Source: Planktothrix rubescens CCAP 1459/22
GTDB lineage: Bacteria; Cyanobacteriota; Cyanobacteriia; Cyanobacteriales; Microcoleaceae
DNA length: 64,000 bases
Assembly (NCBI GenBank): GCA_904830895.1
Contig: LR882958.1
Span: 124,001-188,000, forward strand
Reading direction: 5' to 3'
The notes under the pieces: generated by a model
The model's input: the letters and a program-made list of their open reading frames with translations, nothing else
Told to the model about the DNA's origin: nothing
Databases searched by the model: none
Part shown: piece by piece, positions 16,345 through 25,364 of the stretch
Numbering within the stretch: position 1 is the first letter of the stretch
Layout of the letters: each line of letters starts with the position of its first letter
Program-made: the position numbers and the translations under genes

Positions 16345-16677
16345 CTAATTGCCGACTCGGGGTAATCCCATACTATAGTTTACCGCCCGACAGTCGAGGT
16401 TATAGCTAATTTCACCTTTTTGGATCAGCGATCGCACTAAATGCTCTAAATCTGATCCAATTCGACGTAAATTATATTCGGTGAGGTCTTCGCCACTGAA
16501 AGCCTCGACTAAATCATCAAATTTGCGATAGACTTTTTGCACAGCCTGATCATTCCAGTTAAATTCGTTATCGGGATCAATATCCAAGGTCAATACTTGT
16601 TCATTGTCCACTAACTCCTCATCTTTAATTTCCGCCGTATAAATATGAATATGGCGAGTTGTTGATTTCAGCAGCAT
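16345..16677 (-). CDS. ndhM: NAD(P)H-quinone oxidoreductase subunit M
   Basis: NdhM is one of the oxygenic-photosynthesis-specific subunits of the thylakoid NDH-1 complex, which supports cyclic electron flow, respiration and CO2 uptake. The 110-residue length and the sequence MLLKSTTRHIHIYTAEI, the central NEFNWNDQAVQKVYRKFDDLV and the C-terminal GEISYNLDCRAVNYSMGLPR match the family along their whole length. It is a peripheral, soluble subunit with no membrane helix, and stands as a single gene, divergent from the neighbouring phosphatase gene. Confidence 0.95.
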   Translation of the reverse strand: MLLKSTTRHIHIYTAEIKDEELVDNEQVLTLDIDPDNEFNWNDQAVQKVYRKFDDLVEAFSGEDLTEYNLRRIGSDLEHLVRSLIQKGEISYNLDCRAVNYSMGLPRVGN

Positions 16678-16741
16678 AAGCGGTTTAACTGAATAGATTT
16701 TATCTGGATTGTTTTTTATTTTGCCATTACTTTAGGAAATA

Positions 16742-17554
16742 ATGACTAATTTTTGGGATCAAATTTTTGACTTTGCACTTACCACGGCCACCGACGTTGG
16801 ACAACAGTTAATCCTCGATTTTGGCACAGTCCAAGCCTCGGAAAAAGCCGATGGTAGTTTAGTTACCCAGTCTGATCAGTGGGCTGATCAGGAAATTCGC
16901 ACGCGCATTGCTGATACTTTTCCTGATCATGGGGTGATTAGTGAAGAAGCTGAACATATTTTTCCCAATACGGACTGGTGTTGGGTGATTGATCCTTTAG
17001 ATGGTACAACTAATTTTGCCAGAGGTATTCCAATTTGGGGGATTTCTCTAGGATTACTTTATCAAGGTACTCCGGTATTTGGTTTGATTCATTTACCGCC
17101 TCTACATCAAACTTTTCATGGGTTTTGGTATGGTGCATCGGGATTAACTGGCCCAGAAGGAGCTTTTTTAAATGGTAAACCCATTCATGCTAGTTCTGAT
17201 ACCTTGAGTTCTAATCACTTTTTTAACCTCTGTTCTCGAAGTATTGCGATCGCTCCCCAAATTCCTTGTAAAATTCGGATGTTAGGCATGGCGGCTTATA
17301 ATTTCCTCACGGTTGCCTTCGGTGCAACATTAGGGGGAGTGGAAGCTACTCCTAAAATTTGGGATATCGCCGGAAGTTGGGTCATTGTTAAAGCGGCGGG
17401 TGCGGTTTGGTGTCCTCTCTCTCCCGAACCCTTTCCCTTAGAAGTGAGTCGAGATTATGGTACTCAATCCTATCCTACATTAGTTGTCAGTCAGGCTGAA
17501 TTATTATCGGTATTTCAACCATTTGTTAATGATTTTATCAACAACAAAACCTAA
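16742..17554 (+). CDS. Inositol monophosphatase family protein
   Basis: The 270-residue protein has the metal-binding motifs of the Mg-dependent, lithium-sensitive phosphatase superfamily: GVISEE (64-69), WVIDPLDGTTNF (81-92, with D84 and D87) and WDIAGSWVIVKAAGA (207-221, with D208). It could act on inositol phosphates, histidinol phosphate or 3'-phosphoadenosine 5'-phosphate; sequence alone does not decide. Residues 167-192 are encoded by a 77-bp stretch that recurs at 20507-20583 beside a pseudogene. A perfect-looking HIP1-centred hairpin follows the stop codon. Confidence 0.9.
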   Translation: MTNFWDQIFDFALTTATDVGQQLILDFGTVQASEKADGSLVTQSDQWADQEIRTRIADTFPDHGVISEEAEHIFPNTDWCWVIDPLDGTTNFARGIPIWGISLGLLYQGTPVFGLIHLPPLHQTFHGFWYGASGLTGPEGAFLNGKPIHASSDTLSSNHFFNLCSRSIAIAPQIPCKIRMLGMAAYNFLTVAFGATLGGVEATPKIWDIAGSWVIVKAAGAVWCPLSPEPFPLEVSRDYGTQSYPTLVVSQAELLSVFQPFVNDFINNKT

Positions 17555-17560
17555 AATTAG

Positions 17561-17586
17561 GGTGCGTAAGCGATCGCTTATGCACC
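17561..17586 (+). terminator. HIP1-centred hairpin after the phosphatase gene
   Basis: GGTGCGTAAGCG and CGCTTATGCACC form an almost perfect palindrome with GCGATCGC at the centre, one mismatch per arm. It follows the stop codon by 6 bp and lies between two convergent genes. Confidence 0.5.
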
Positions 17587-17616
17587 TTATAAACATTAAA
17601 AATAGATAATTTTTTA

Positions 17617-18249
17617 TTATAATTTGATCCCAAAATTTACTTTTAAATAGTATAAAATTGCTACACAAAACTGTTTATAATGTTTCTCGTCGTCTAATTG
17701 ACTACATAATTGAGCCTCTTTTTGAGCTTCTTCGTCAGTCATTTCTTCTAATAGAAGGAATTCTTCACTTCGCCTTTGTTTAAGATCATAGTGATTCAGG
17801 TTAAGGATCTCAATTGTTTCTTTTGCTTTCTCTTGTAATTCTAAATTATTAGTAGGAATAATTTCACCCTCTCCAGTATATCTAAAATACTCTTCACAGT
17901 TAGTTTGTAGGGGTGAGACGGGAATCGGATGATTTTCCCTTTGATTACCACAATGTTTAGGCCAATGTTGAGAACTACCACAGGAGGCTAACAGATTAGA
18001 GTAGGTTACAGATAATTCTGCATCGGTTTTACTTTGAGGTGAAAAATGCTCAATATGGCTAGTTTCTTTCTCTATCTTCTGACAACAGTAACAGCAAATA
18101 TATCCTTGTTCACTAAGTAAAGCCGAATGTACTAATCTCTTTTCTGGATTTTGAAAACTTTCATAATTATAGTTAATACCAGTAGACTTTTGTTGCTGTT
18201 TCCAGTCTTTGAATTCTTGCGGTTCTTCCGATTTTTTAATATGTTTCAT
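17617..18249 (-). CDS. ptuB: Septu system HNH nuclease PtuB
   Basis: The 210-residue product matches the TIGR02646-type HNH nucleases that pair with an ATPase in Septu defence and some retrons. The finger is visible: GYICCYCCQKI with paired cysteines (about 49-57), SHIEHFSPQS as the HNH histidine core, SNLLASC, and HCGNQREN. The basic N-terminus (MKHIKKSEEPQEF) is typical of the family. It overlaps ptuA by four bases (ATGA), so translation is coupled. In Septu, PtuA and PtuB assemble into one complex that degrades DNA on phage infection. No reverse transcriptase is near, so it is not a retron accessory pair. Confidence 0.88.
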   Translation of the reverse strand: MKHIKKSEEPQEFKDWKQQQKSTGINYNYESFQNPEKRLVHSALLSEQGYICCYCCQKIEKETSHIEHFSPQSKTDAELSVTYSNLLASCGSSQHWPKHCGNQRENHPIPVSPLQTNCEEYFRYTGEGEIIPTNNLELQEKAKETIEILNLNHYDLKQRRSEEFLLLEEMTDEEAQKEAQLCSQLDDEKHYKQFCVAILYYLKVNFGIKL

Positions 18250-19511
18250 GATTTTAGAATTTCTTTGCGTCGAATTAAGCCATCAGCCCTAACAAATTTA
18301 GGATCTTCTTCTCCCAATTTATCTCGCAGTTGTTGAAGTGATCTTTTGGCTTCTTCCAATTGATCACTATCAATAAGGCGAAATAGTTTCAGAAAATCTT
18401 GTTGAATCTCAACGGGACGTTCTGAAGAATCCATCAAGGTTTCCAGAATTCGGTTACTATCTTTGCCATAGGATCTTAACCGTTCCACAATTATATCATT
18501 AGGTGTAACACACAATAAATGAACCCAGTCAACATGACTAATTACTAAAGGTGAATGAGTTGTAACAATAAACTGGCAATTAGGAAAGGTTTGGGTTAAA
18601 GCAGGAATAATCTTTTGTTGCCATTTCGGGTGAAGATGAAGCTCTATTTCATCAATAAGAATCACCCCTTCTCCCTCTAAAGGTTCTGATAAATTAGGAT
18701 TAGCGATCGCTAAACGCCTTGCTAAATCACCGACCACAGCTAACAAACATTTTTCTCCATCAGAAAGTTGATTAATAATCAGTTCCTTTCCATTTTTATC
18801 TAATGTCATGCGTAATGGTGAGTCCTGCACTCGTAAGTTAGAAAACTCATTCATAAAAAAAACTTCATAAGATTTTCTGACTGCTTTTAATTGAGGATCT
18901 CGATAACTTTGATCATGATTAAACTTGCGTTCATTTTCCAAATCTCCCCGATGTTGAAACCATTCAAAAAAGCGTCTAAAATCAATTTTTCCTCCGGTTA
19001 AATCTTCTTCGTCGGTTTCAATTTGTGCCAAATAAGGTTTATTTTCCATTTTTAAAGAAATATCAAGAACAGCCCGATTTGTCGGATAGTAGACAACTAC
19101 AGGTAATGATAAATTCTCCCCCTTTACTGAACTGTGAATTTTATCAATGATTTGTTTTAGCTCTACATCTACAACAAATGAATCATCAATATAAAGAACT
19201 CTACTATATTCCTTCTTAACACCAAAAACAGACCACTCAACTCCCTGTGAATTACAGAAATCCACAGTAATAGTATTCTGAGTTCGTACCTCGTAATTTT
19301 TAATATCAGTTTCTTGAAAAGAACGTCCTGAACTTTGGGGGTTTTGAATTCGTGCTGTAAACCAGGATAACAGAATTGATAAACATTCAAGAATACTCGA
19401 CTTTCCAGAACCATTAGTCCCAATCAAAACAGTAGGTGAATCTGTTTCAAAATGTAGCTCTAAATTCTTAATGCCTCTAAAAGAATCGATTTGCAATTTG
19501 GTGATTTTCAT
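18246..19511 (-). CDS. ptuA: Septu system ATPase PtuA
   Basis: The 421-residue protein is an SMC/ABC-like AAA ATPase of the overcoming-lysogenization-defect (OLD) type. It has FRGIKNLELHF at the start, Walker A GTNGSGKSS (31-39), the ABC signature NQLSDGEKCLLAVVGDLARR, Walker B GEGVILIDEIELHLHP, and the switch TTHSPLVISHV. The helical insert between the two halves is where the partner nuclease is expected to bind. It lacks a TOPRIM domain, which separates it from OLD nucleases. It is the first gene of the two-gene operon with ptuB. A MITE lies directly upstream. Confidence 0.88.
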   Translation of the reverse strand: MKITKLQIDSFRGIKNLELHFETDSPTVLIGTNGSGKSSILECLSILLSWFTARIQNPQSSGRSFQETDIKNYEVRTQNTITVDFCNSQGVEWSVFGVKKEYSRVLYIDDSFVVDVELKQIIDKIHSSVKGENLSLPVVVYYPTNRAVLDISLKMENKPYLAQIETDEEDLTGGKIDFRRFFEWFQHRGDLENERKFNHDQSYRDPQLKAVRKSYEVFFMNEFSNLRVQDSPLRMTLDKNGKELIINQLSDGEKCLLAVVGDLARRLAIANPNLSEPLEGEGVILIDEIELHLHPKWQQKIIPALTQTFPNCQFIVTTHSPLVISHVDWVHLLCVTPNDIIVERLRSYGKDSNRILETLMDSSERPVEIQQDFLKLFRLIDSDQLEEAKRSLQQLRDKLGEEDPKFVRADGLIRRKEILKS

Positions 19512-19539
19512 AATTCATCATTTTTTATTAATTATATTA

Positions 19540-19749
19540 TATAGCGCTACGCGCTCTTAAGCTGTTACGCATTTAAACTTGATAACCTAGCGAGCGAGGA
19601 CGCTCGCACTACAAGGGTTTTACGATTTCCGAATCACCAATTTAGGTGCTTAACAGCTTAGAACAGGGAACACCTTAACAGGGAACAGTAGGTTATGACT
19701 CTTGTTACAAGGTTTAGTATTGTCAAACACCTTAATTGGTAGTGCTATA
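19540..19749. mobile_element. MITE-like element, TATAGC...GCTATA ends
   Basis: The 210-bp segment begins TATAGCGCTACGC and ends AGTGCTATA. It contains GCGAGCGAGGACGCTCGC, a tight 7-bp hairpin, and two GGGAACA units. The termini match those of the 49432 copy (TATAGCACTACGC...) better than those of the CCGCC-type copies, so it may be a second subfamily. It separates ptuA from the ArsA pseudogene. Confidence 0.6.
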
Positions 19750-19773
19750 TCCTAGAAACCCGGTTTCTGAAAT

Positions 19774-20506
19774 TTACACCTTCACCCCATTGGCAAACTT
19801 AATTTTCAAATAATCATCTTCCATTTTTGCCCCAGAAGGTTGCAACATAGCTAACGCTTGAGGCAACACTAAATTCCGACGATGATTACCAATTCTAATA
19901 TTCAATTCATCCCCGGTTTTATTCAATTGAACTTGTTCTTTAGGAATACCAGGTAAATACAATTCTAGCGTATATTCATTATTGTCTACCACCACTCTAA
20001 GTGTATTTTCTTTATAGTAAACTTGACTGGGATCTTCATCCTTATATAGCACTTCTTTTAATCTTTCCAATGCTTCAAACCCACACAACTCCTCAGAAAA
20101 TAACGGCACTCCCTTAACAGGTAAGGGGATAAAATTATCATGGATTTCTTGACAATATTGTTTTTGATTATCTTTCCATTTTTTGAAAAAAGGATCGGTA
20201 ACTTCTTCAGGAATAATCCGATTAGAAATAACTAAATCCGTAGAAACATTATACAAACTTAAATAGGCATGGGTGCGTCCATGACTTCTTTATCAGGTAA
20301 AGAAAACCCGGTCAAAGGTCTAAAAATCGGTTCAAATAGAGGACGTAAAGCCACCGACATTCCTTGTAACGGTTTGTAAAATTTTCTCATATACCAGCCA
20401 CCCACCCACTTCGGGTAAACTTAACAGTCTCAACGCGGTTCCCGTTGGGGCTGAATCAATAATTAAAACGTCAAAATCGACTTCATCATAATAATGGCGC
20501 TTCAAT
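19774..20506 (-). pseudogene. Decayed ArsA/GET3-family ATPase
   Basis: Pieces of one gene are readable in different frames. The upstream piece gives [19 protein letters not shown], the Walker-B/switch II region of ArsA-type ATPases; a later piece gives [18 protein letters not shown] and [16 protein letters not shown]; the 3' piece (19774-20256) gives [17 protein letters not shown] and a C-terminal HSP20-like ArsA domain ([16 protein letters not shown]). Lesions: the N-terminus with the P-loop is gone; a GGGT duplication near 20400-20408 shifts frame; codons between KEVMD and [10 protein letters not shown] are missing near 20277-20285. It cannot encode a working ATPase. Confidence 0.85.
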
Positions 20507-20583
20507 GTATTGCGATCGCTCCCCAAATTCCTTGTAAAATTCGGATGTTAGGCATGGTGGCTTATAATTTCCTCACGGTCGCC
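20507..20583 (+). repeat. 77-bp duplicate of an inositol-phosphatase gene segment
   Basis: This stretch matches 17241-17317 inside the phosphatase gene in the same orientation with two mismatches (C to T near the middle, T to C near the end). It abuts the truncated 5' end of the ArsA pseudogene. The direct repeats bracket the phosphatase 3' end, the Septu operon and the pseudogene. Confidence 0.9.
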
Positions 20584-20752
20584 TAATGTAATCCTTGGTG
20601 CTATAACTGGACTCTTCAGAAATCCCCTTGTCTTCAGAATGGGGAAGCTTAACCTTCCCTTTTCAACTTTTTGTTACGATCCCTTCCCAAAATGCCCAAA
20701 TTAGTTGACATTAGTTAACGATTATCTCAATTTATGAAGGAGCTATTCAACA

Positions 20753-20848
20753 ATGGCATTAACAGATACTCAGGTGTACATTGCCCTGGTTGTTGCCTTG
20801 ATCCCCGGAATTTTGGCCTTCCGTTTGGCGACCGAACTGTATAAATAG
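20753..20848 (+). CDS. psaM: Photosystem I reaction centre subunit XII
   Basis: The 31-residue product, starting [16 protein letters not shown] and ending FRLATELYK, matches PsaM in length and sequence. PsaM is a single-helix thylakoid protein at the monomer-monomer side of photosystem I that helps hold chlorophylls and the trimer. AAGGAGC lies 9 nt before the ATG. It is too short for ordinary gene finding thresholds and is easily missed. It is a stand-alone gene; an AGTGAA-AA-TTCACT hairpin follows about 15 bp after the stop. Confidence 0.95.
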   Translation: MALTDTQVYIALVVALIPGILAFRLATELYK

Positions 20849-21099
20849 AAACTTTCAAACTTATTAGTGAAAATTCACTGATAACGGGTCAATTTATAAA
20901 TCTGTCTCGACAAAAACAAACCAAATAGCAGACAATTAACCCCAAATGGGATATAATATTGTGTGTTAACTCGGTAACGGTGTCGGGACAGTTTTTTTTG
21001 GAATCCGCATCGGATGTTAATTCTTAACCCGTTTTGGGGAAAGCTAGAACCCTCTCCTGCTGTTGGTGTTCCGTTGGTTGTGACGTTAGTAAAAAGATC

Positions 21100-21540
21100 A
21101 TGTCTGCGATTCGACCTGTTCCCCAAATTATTCCATCTATTTCCCCTTCTCGCCGTCCCCGTGCGCGTCGAGCCGCCAAACGACGAACAATTCATAACCC
21201 GGGTCTACTTACGATTGAAACGACCATCAAGTTAGGTGTTAATCTAATTTTATCTGCTTTTGCCCTCTCTGCATTAATTCAGATTTTGCCCCAACATCGT
21301 TCGGCTTCAGAAAAACTTCAGGATATTCGGGCTGAGGTGAAAATGACAGAAGAAAGAGTAATCAAAGAAAGGGAAGAATTTACTCGCTATTTTGATCCCC
21401 AGCAAACTAAAAGTATTATGCAGGAACAGGGGAATCTGATTGATCCCACTCAAAAGCCGATTATTTTCTTAGAAAAACGTCCAAGCACCATCGCAGAATC
21501 AACGGAGGAACCAACAACCACTTACGCAGGTTTAGAATAG
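21100..21540 (+). CDS. Bitopic coiled-coil protein, FtsL/DivIC-like topology
   Basis: I choose ATG 21100, giving 146 residues; an upstream in-frame start at 21034 would add an unlikely Cys-rich leader. The protein has a basic cytoplasmic tail (SRRPRARRAAKRRTIHN), one transmembrane helix (about 51-72, LGVNLILSAFALSALIQIL), then a heptad-like stretch (SASEKLQDIRAEVKMTEERVIKEREEF) and a disordered acidic end. This resembles small division proteins such as FtsL, but the similarity is only in layout. It is followed 45 bp later by another small membrane protein. Confidence 0.5.
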   Translation: MSAIRPVPQIIPSISPSRRPRARRAAKRRTIHNPGLLTIETTIKLGVNLILSAFALSALIQILPQHRSASEKLQDIRAEVKMTEERVIKEREEFTRYFDPQQTKSIMQEQGNLIDPTQKPIIFLEKRPSTIAESTEEPTTTYAGLE

Positions 21541-21585
21541 AACCTAGAAAAACTTTGTGCGGTGAAAATAGGGAGAATCAGATTT

Positions 21586-21816
21586 ATGGAACGTTCAAAA
21601 ATTGTTGCGTATATTACGGGTGGGATTTCAATTATTTTGGCGTTGGCTTATTTATTACTTGTCTCTGTATTAGATTTCCGAGGTGAAATGTTACCCGCAC
21701 CCGTAAGTCAAATTCCATCGACTGTATTAGTTGAAAATATAGCAGGGAATCTAAGTGTCAACTTCCAAGCTGTTATAGCAACCGCCAAGGCAGTTAGGAC
21801 ACCAGACGGATACTAG
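21586..21816 (+). CDS. Small membrane protein with its 3' end replaced by a MITE
   Basis: ATG 21586 follows GGGAG; a GTG at 21562 is in frame. The first residues MERSKIVAYITGGISIILAL and the next ten form one membrane helix, followed by a short exported or cytoplasmic segment. From position 21774 (codon 64) onward the frame reads into the MITE, so the last residues (ATAKAVRTPDGY) are MITE-encoded and the stop codon is too. The original protein was probably close to this length, but whether it still works is unknown. Confidence 0.45.
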   Translation: MERSKIVAYITGGISIILALAYLLLVSVLDFRGEMLPAPVSQIPSTVLVENIAGNLSVNFQAVIATAKAVRTPDGY

Positions 21817-21959
21817 AACCCAGACGGTGAAGTATTTCCCCCTGTTCCCTGCGCGGCCTGTTCCGGCGTTCCCTCCCCCCCTAGCCCTGCGTGCACGGGG
21901 GGTTTGGGGGGCTGTTCCGGTGTTCCGGTGTTCCCTATTCCCGGTTCCCTGTTCCCTTA
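21774..21959. mobile_element. MITE-like element, family A copy 2, lacking the far terminus
   Basis: It starts TATAGCAACCGCCAAGGCAG and runs through a CCGTCTGG-like region into the C/G-rich hairpin and a run of GTTCC(G/C)(G/T) units. The closing GCTATA seen in other copies is missing. The GTTCC units are expanded compared with the copy at 11450. Confidence 0.65.
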
Positions 21960-21975
21960 TTTGTCCCACTTTAAC

Positions 21976-22182
21976 TTAGTTTAATTTTAAAGCACTCACA
22001 GGGACATCATCCCAAGATTCAACGCTTCTTAGTACAGCAACCCAACCTTCTTGTTTTTGGGTTTCGGTTAGGTCTTTTTGAAAGGATTCATGACAGTCTT
22101 GAGCTTGCTTTTCATCGGAACAAGCAATACAAGAGTAAACAATTCCCATCGGATCAAGTTGTTCATTTACCCAAATTATCAT
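21976..22182 (-). CDS. Small conserved protein of unknown function
   Basis: From ATG 22182 the product has 68 residues (MIIWVNEQLDPMGIVYSCIACSDE...); a GTG six codons upstream is less likely. It is soluble and contains two nearby cysteines (YSCIACSD), an amphipathic helix (KQAQDCHESFQKDLTETQ) and a beta-like end (WVAVLRSVESW). The pattern of strand-helix-strand suggests a small ferredoxin-like fold. I know of no function. It is followed downstream by the MITE copy at 21774-21959. Confidence 0.5.
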   Translation of the reverse strand: MIIWVNEQLDPMGIVYSCIACSDEKQAQDCHESFQKDLTETQKQEGWVAVLRSVESWDDVPVSALKLN

Positions 22183-22250
22183 TGTAAATCTTCTTCTCAC
22201 CCCATATTAGTAAATTGCTTTCATTTTATATTAAATTGGGAAGAATTTGC

Positions 22251-22784
<534 letters not shown>

Positions 22785-22822
22785 TCATTATTGTACCACA
22801 ATTTTAATCAATAATCAATTGA

Positions 22823-23848
22823 TTATCTGATCCAACCTTTTAAGCGTTCAGCAACATTAGGACGGCGTAATTTTCGCATGGCTCGGGCTTGAATTTGTCG
22901 AACTCGTTCCCGGGATAAATTATAGACTCCACTGACTTCTTCTAAGGTGTAAGGAACGCCTGTAACTAATCCAAAACGCAGGGCTAAAACATCTTTTTCC
23001 CGTTCAGTTAAAACCGTTCCTAAAACCTCTAATAAATCCTGTCGCATCATCATTTCATTCATTTGAGCTTCAGGGGTTTGGGTTTCTTGATCTTCTAAAA
23101 TATCCATTAATTCCGAGGTTTCTTCAGAACCAATTCGATGATTTAAAGATAGGGATTTACGGTGAACTTGTTCGAGTAAAATCACTTGTTCGGGGGTAAT
23201 TCCCATCGCCTCCGCTAGTTCTGCTTGGGTGGGCTTTCGATGGAGCGATTGCTTTAAATCTCGATAGGTTAACTTCATTTTATTCAACTGTTCAACAATA
23301 TGAACAGGTAAGCGAATTGTTCTCCCTTGATTAGCAATTGTGCGGGTAATTCCTTGACGAATCCACCAATAGGCGTAGGTCGAGAATTTATAGCCTTTAT
23401 CGGGATCAAATTTTTCGGTGGCGCGGTTGAGTCCCAAGGCTCCTTCTTGAATTAAATCTAATAATGGAACTCCTCGATTAATATAACGTTTAGCAATAGA
23501 TACGACTAACCGTAAATTAGAACTAATCATCCGGTTTTTTGCAGCATTTCCTGATTGTAAACGATGTTTTAGTTCTGTTTCAGTTACTCCCACTAAAGTT
23601 GCGAGTTCTGGGGGAGTAGGTAAACGTCCTAATTCCAGGGTAAGTTGAGTTTGTTGGGCTTCGATTTTAACTAAACTTTGAATATGACGAGCGAGTTCGA
23701 TTTCTTCATCGGGTTTGAGTAAAGGATAACGCGCCATCCGTTTAAACAGTGCGGCGATGGCGTCATCTCCAGATGCAGTCGCTTCTATAATCGGGAAAAA
23801 TGTGGCATTCTGTGGATTCATTGTATCCTCCAGGTTAAGATTCGCCAT
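22823..23848 (-). CDS. Group 2 RNA polymerase sigma factor (SigA/RpoD-like)
   Basis: The 341-residue protein has all sigma-70 regions except the long N-terminal 1.1 part: region 1.2 (DDAIAALFKRMARYPLL), region 2 with RLVVSIAKRYINRGVPLLDLIQEG and KFSTYAYWWIRQGITRTI, region 3 (RPTQAELAEAMG-like), and region 4 with YTLEEVSGVYNLSRERVRQIQARAMRKLR. Cyanobacteria use several such non-essential sigma factors for stress, nitrogen and carbon responses. I cannot decide between SigB, C, D or E. It is a single gene without an adjacent anti-sigma factor. Confidence 0.93.
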   Translation of the reverse strand: MANLNLEDTMNPQNATFFPIIEATASGDDAIAALFKRMARYPLLKPDEEIELARHIQSLVKIEAQQTQLTLELGRLPTPPELATLVGVTETELKHRLQSGNAAKNRMISSNLRLVVSIAKRYINRGVPLLDLIQEGALGLNRATEKFDPDKGYKFSTYAYWWIRQGITRTIANQGRTIRLPVHIVEQLNKMKLTYRDLKQSLHRKPTQAELAEAMGITPEQVILLEQVHRKSLSLNHRIGSEETSELMDILEDQETQTPEAQMNEMMMRQDLLEVLGTVLTEREKDVLALRFGLVTGVPYTLEEVSGVYNLSRERVRQIQARAMRKLRRPNVAERLKGWIR

Positions 23849-24021
23849 GACAGAATGGTTTTGACGATCTAGAATTTGAGCAGTCTACTTTTAGTTTTCC
23901 CCATCCTTAAAATCTTGAGTCCGATTTAAAGATCAGGAAATACTATCCATCACTACTTGATGCTGGTTCTATTATAGAAGACTTGTTGAAAAGACAGGGA
24001 AATCCTTGGTATGGTTATAAT

Positions 24022-25326
24022 TTACTCATTCATATTTCTTAATGTTGCTACCGCAGAAGGGGAAATTCGACTGAGGTAACGGAAAATCCAATATTTCATA
24101 ATGGTATCCAAAATCACGGGAAAAGTGGCAATGAACAAAAAGATAAAGCTACGATTCGGCGCAATTCCAAGGTGATTAGAAAATCCCTCTAATAGAACTT
24201 CCCAACCATGGGGAGAGTGAAAACCGACAAAGATATCCGTGAGTAAAATAATAATAAATGCCTTAGCACTATCACTCAAATCATACATGACCGTATCGAG
24301 CAAGGATTTTAAGGAGGCTAACCCTTGGCGATTGAAAATAATTACTAACGCAAAGGCAATTAATCCCACGAAATCCGCAAAAATATTACTAATCGCTTCA
24401 CTGCTTCTGTGATTAAAGTCTTGGGCAATTTCCTCGGCTTTTTCTGCCATTTTCTTTTCAACTTCTTCGGCTTCAATAGCGGGAGTTTTGTAAAGTAAAC
24501 TGCTCATTTGCAGTTCTTCTTGATATGATTTTAACTCATGAAGGGCTTCTTCTTTCATTTCTGGGTTAAGAAATAAAGCCACTTGATGGGTTTGTCGATA
24601 GTGTTCTACTAGGGGAATAAAGACAAAGTTTTTAGATAGTTGTTGTGATAAAAGGGGAATTAAAATAAGCAGCAATAGGAAATTAATCGCTGATTTTGTT
24701 TTTTTTCGGGATGCTCGGTAACTATTCATTAACCGTTCTTCGGAGCCATCATCTAATTCCGTTTGGATCTTTTGGAACGTGCGTCCAATCGAACGGGGTA
24801 AAGCCCCACTTTTTTTTCCTTTAAACATTTCTTCAGAGGCTTGAACTTCTACAAAATCCAGAGGGGATAAACCCGATGGGTCATTAGATTTTCCGTTGTT
24901 TAGTTTGTTTTCAGATGTAAACCGAGAGTCATCAGATGATAAGGGGAAACCGGAAGAATCATATTGATATTTATCAACAACTTCATCAATAAATCTTAAT
25001 TTATCAATAAATTCTATGTTTCCCGAATTGTCTAAACTCCGGGTTAGTTTAAATTCATTTAGTTTGAATTTAATCGTGTTTAAATGCCGCTCAACATCCC
25101 TGATAAAGCACTCTAAAACACTGGGACTATATTGGGGTGCGTCTTCGGAAACTTTTCGACCCCCAAAACGCTGATCTTCTATGGTTTTTATCGCTAAAGC
25201 AGCTTGATAGGCTTGTTCTAACGCCCGTTCTGGGGTTTTATGAAACCATTGATTACTGGATTTAAACACATTCGAGAATCGAGTGCCTAAACTACCTTTT
25301 TGAACTTTGATAATAGAATTACTCAT
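24022..25326 (-). CDS. pcxA: Proton extrusion protein PcxA (CemA family)
   Basis: The 434-residue protein has a long soluble N-terminus (about 1-215) beginning with a segment MSNSIIKVQKGSLGTRFS, followed by the CemA domain: a hydrophobic stretch SAINFLLLLILIPLLSQQLS (about 212-231), a helical loop, and two to three further membrane segments near the end (IFADFVGLIAFALVIIF; ILLTDIFVGFHSPHGWE). Cyanobacterial PcxA mediates light-induced, sodium-dependent proton release that aids CO2 and bicarbonate uptake. It is the last gene of the carbon-concentrating cluster, 38 bp after the carbonic anhydrase, consistent with that role. Confidence 0.92.
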   Translation of the reverse strand: MSNSIIKVQKGSLGTRFSNVFKSSNQWFHKTPERALEQAYQAALAIKTIEDQRFGGRKVSEDAPQYSPSVLECFIRDVERHLNTIKFKLNEFKLTRSLDNSGNIEFIDKLRFIDEVVDKYQYDSSGFPLSSDDSRFTSENKLNNGKSNDPSGLSPLDFVEVQASEEMFKGKKSGALPRSIGRTFQKIQTELDDGSEERLMNSYRASRKKTKSAINFLLLLILIPLLSQQLSKNFVFIPLVEHYRQTHQVALFLNPEMKEEALHELKSYQEELQMSSLLYKTPAIEAEEVEKKMAEKAEEIAQDFNHRSSEAISNIFADFVGLIAFALVIIFNRQGLASLKSLLDTVMYDLSDSAKAFIIILLTDIFVGFHSPHGWEVLLEGFSNHLGIAPNRSFIFLFIATFPVILDTIMKYWIFRYLSRISPSAVATLRNMNE

Positions 25327-25364
25327 CTGGATGGTGTTGGCTAGAACAGAATAATAACAGGACT

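Noticed and set aside
17617-19511. Retron with an ATPase-HNH effector pair
   Set aside because: No reverse transcriptase and no msr/msd-like structured region is found beside the two genes, so a stand-alone Septu system fits better.
20705-20733. TTGACA as the -35 box of psaM
   Set aside because: A properly spaced -10 would put the transcription start on top of the ribosome binding site, so this match is probably chance.
21751-21969. Minus-strand frame of 72 codons across the MITE at 21774
   Set aside because: It reads only repeat units (for example GTGNREHRNTGT-like runs), the usual artefact of GTTCC repeats.
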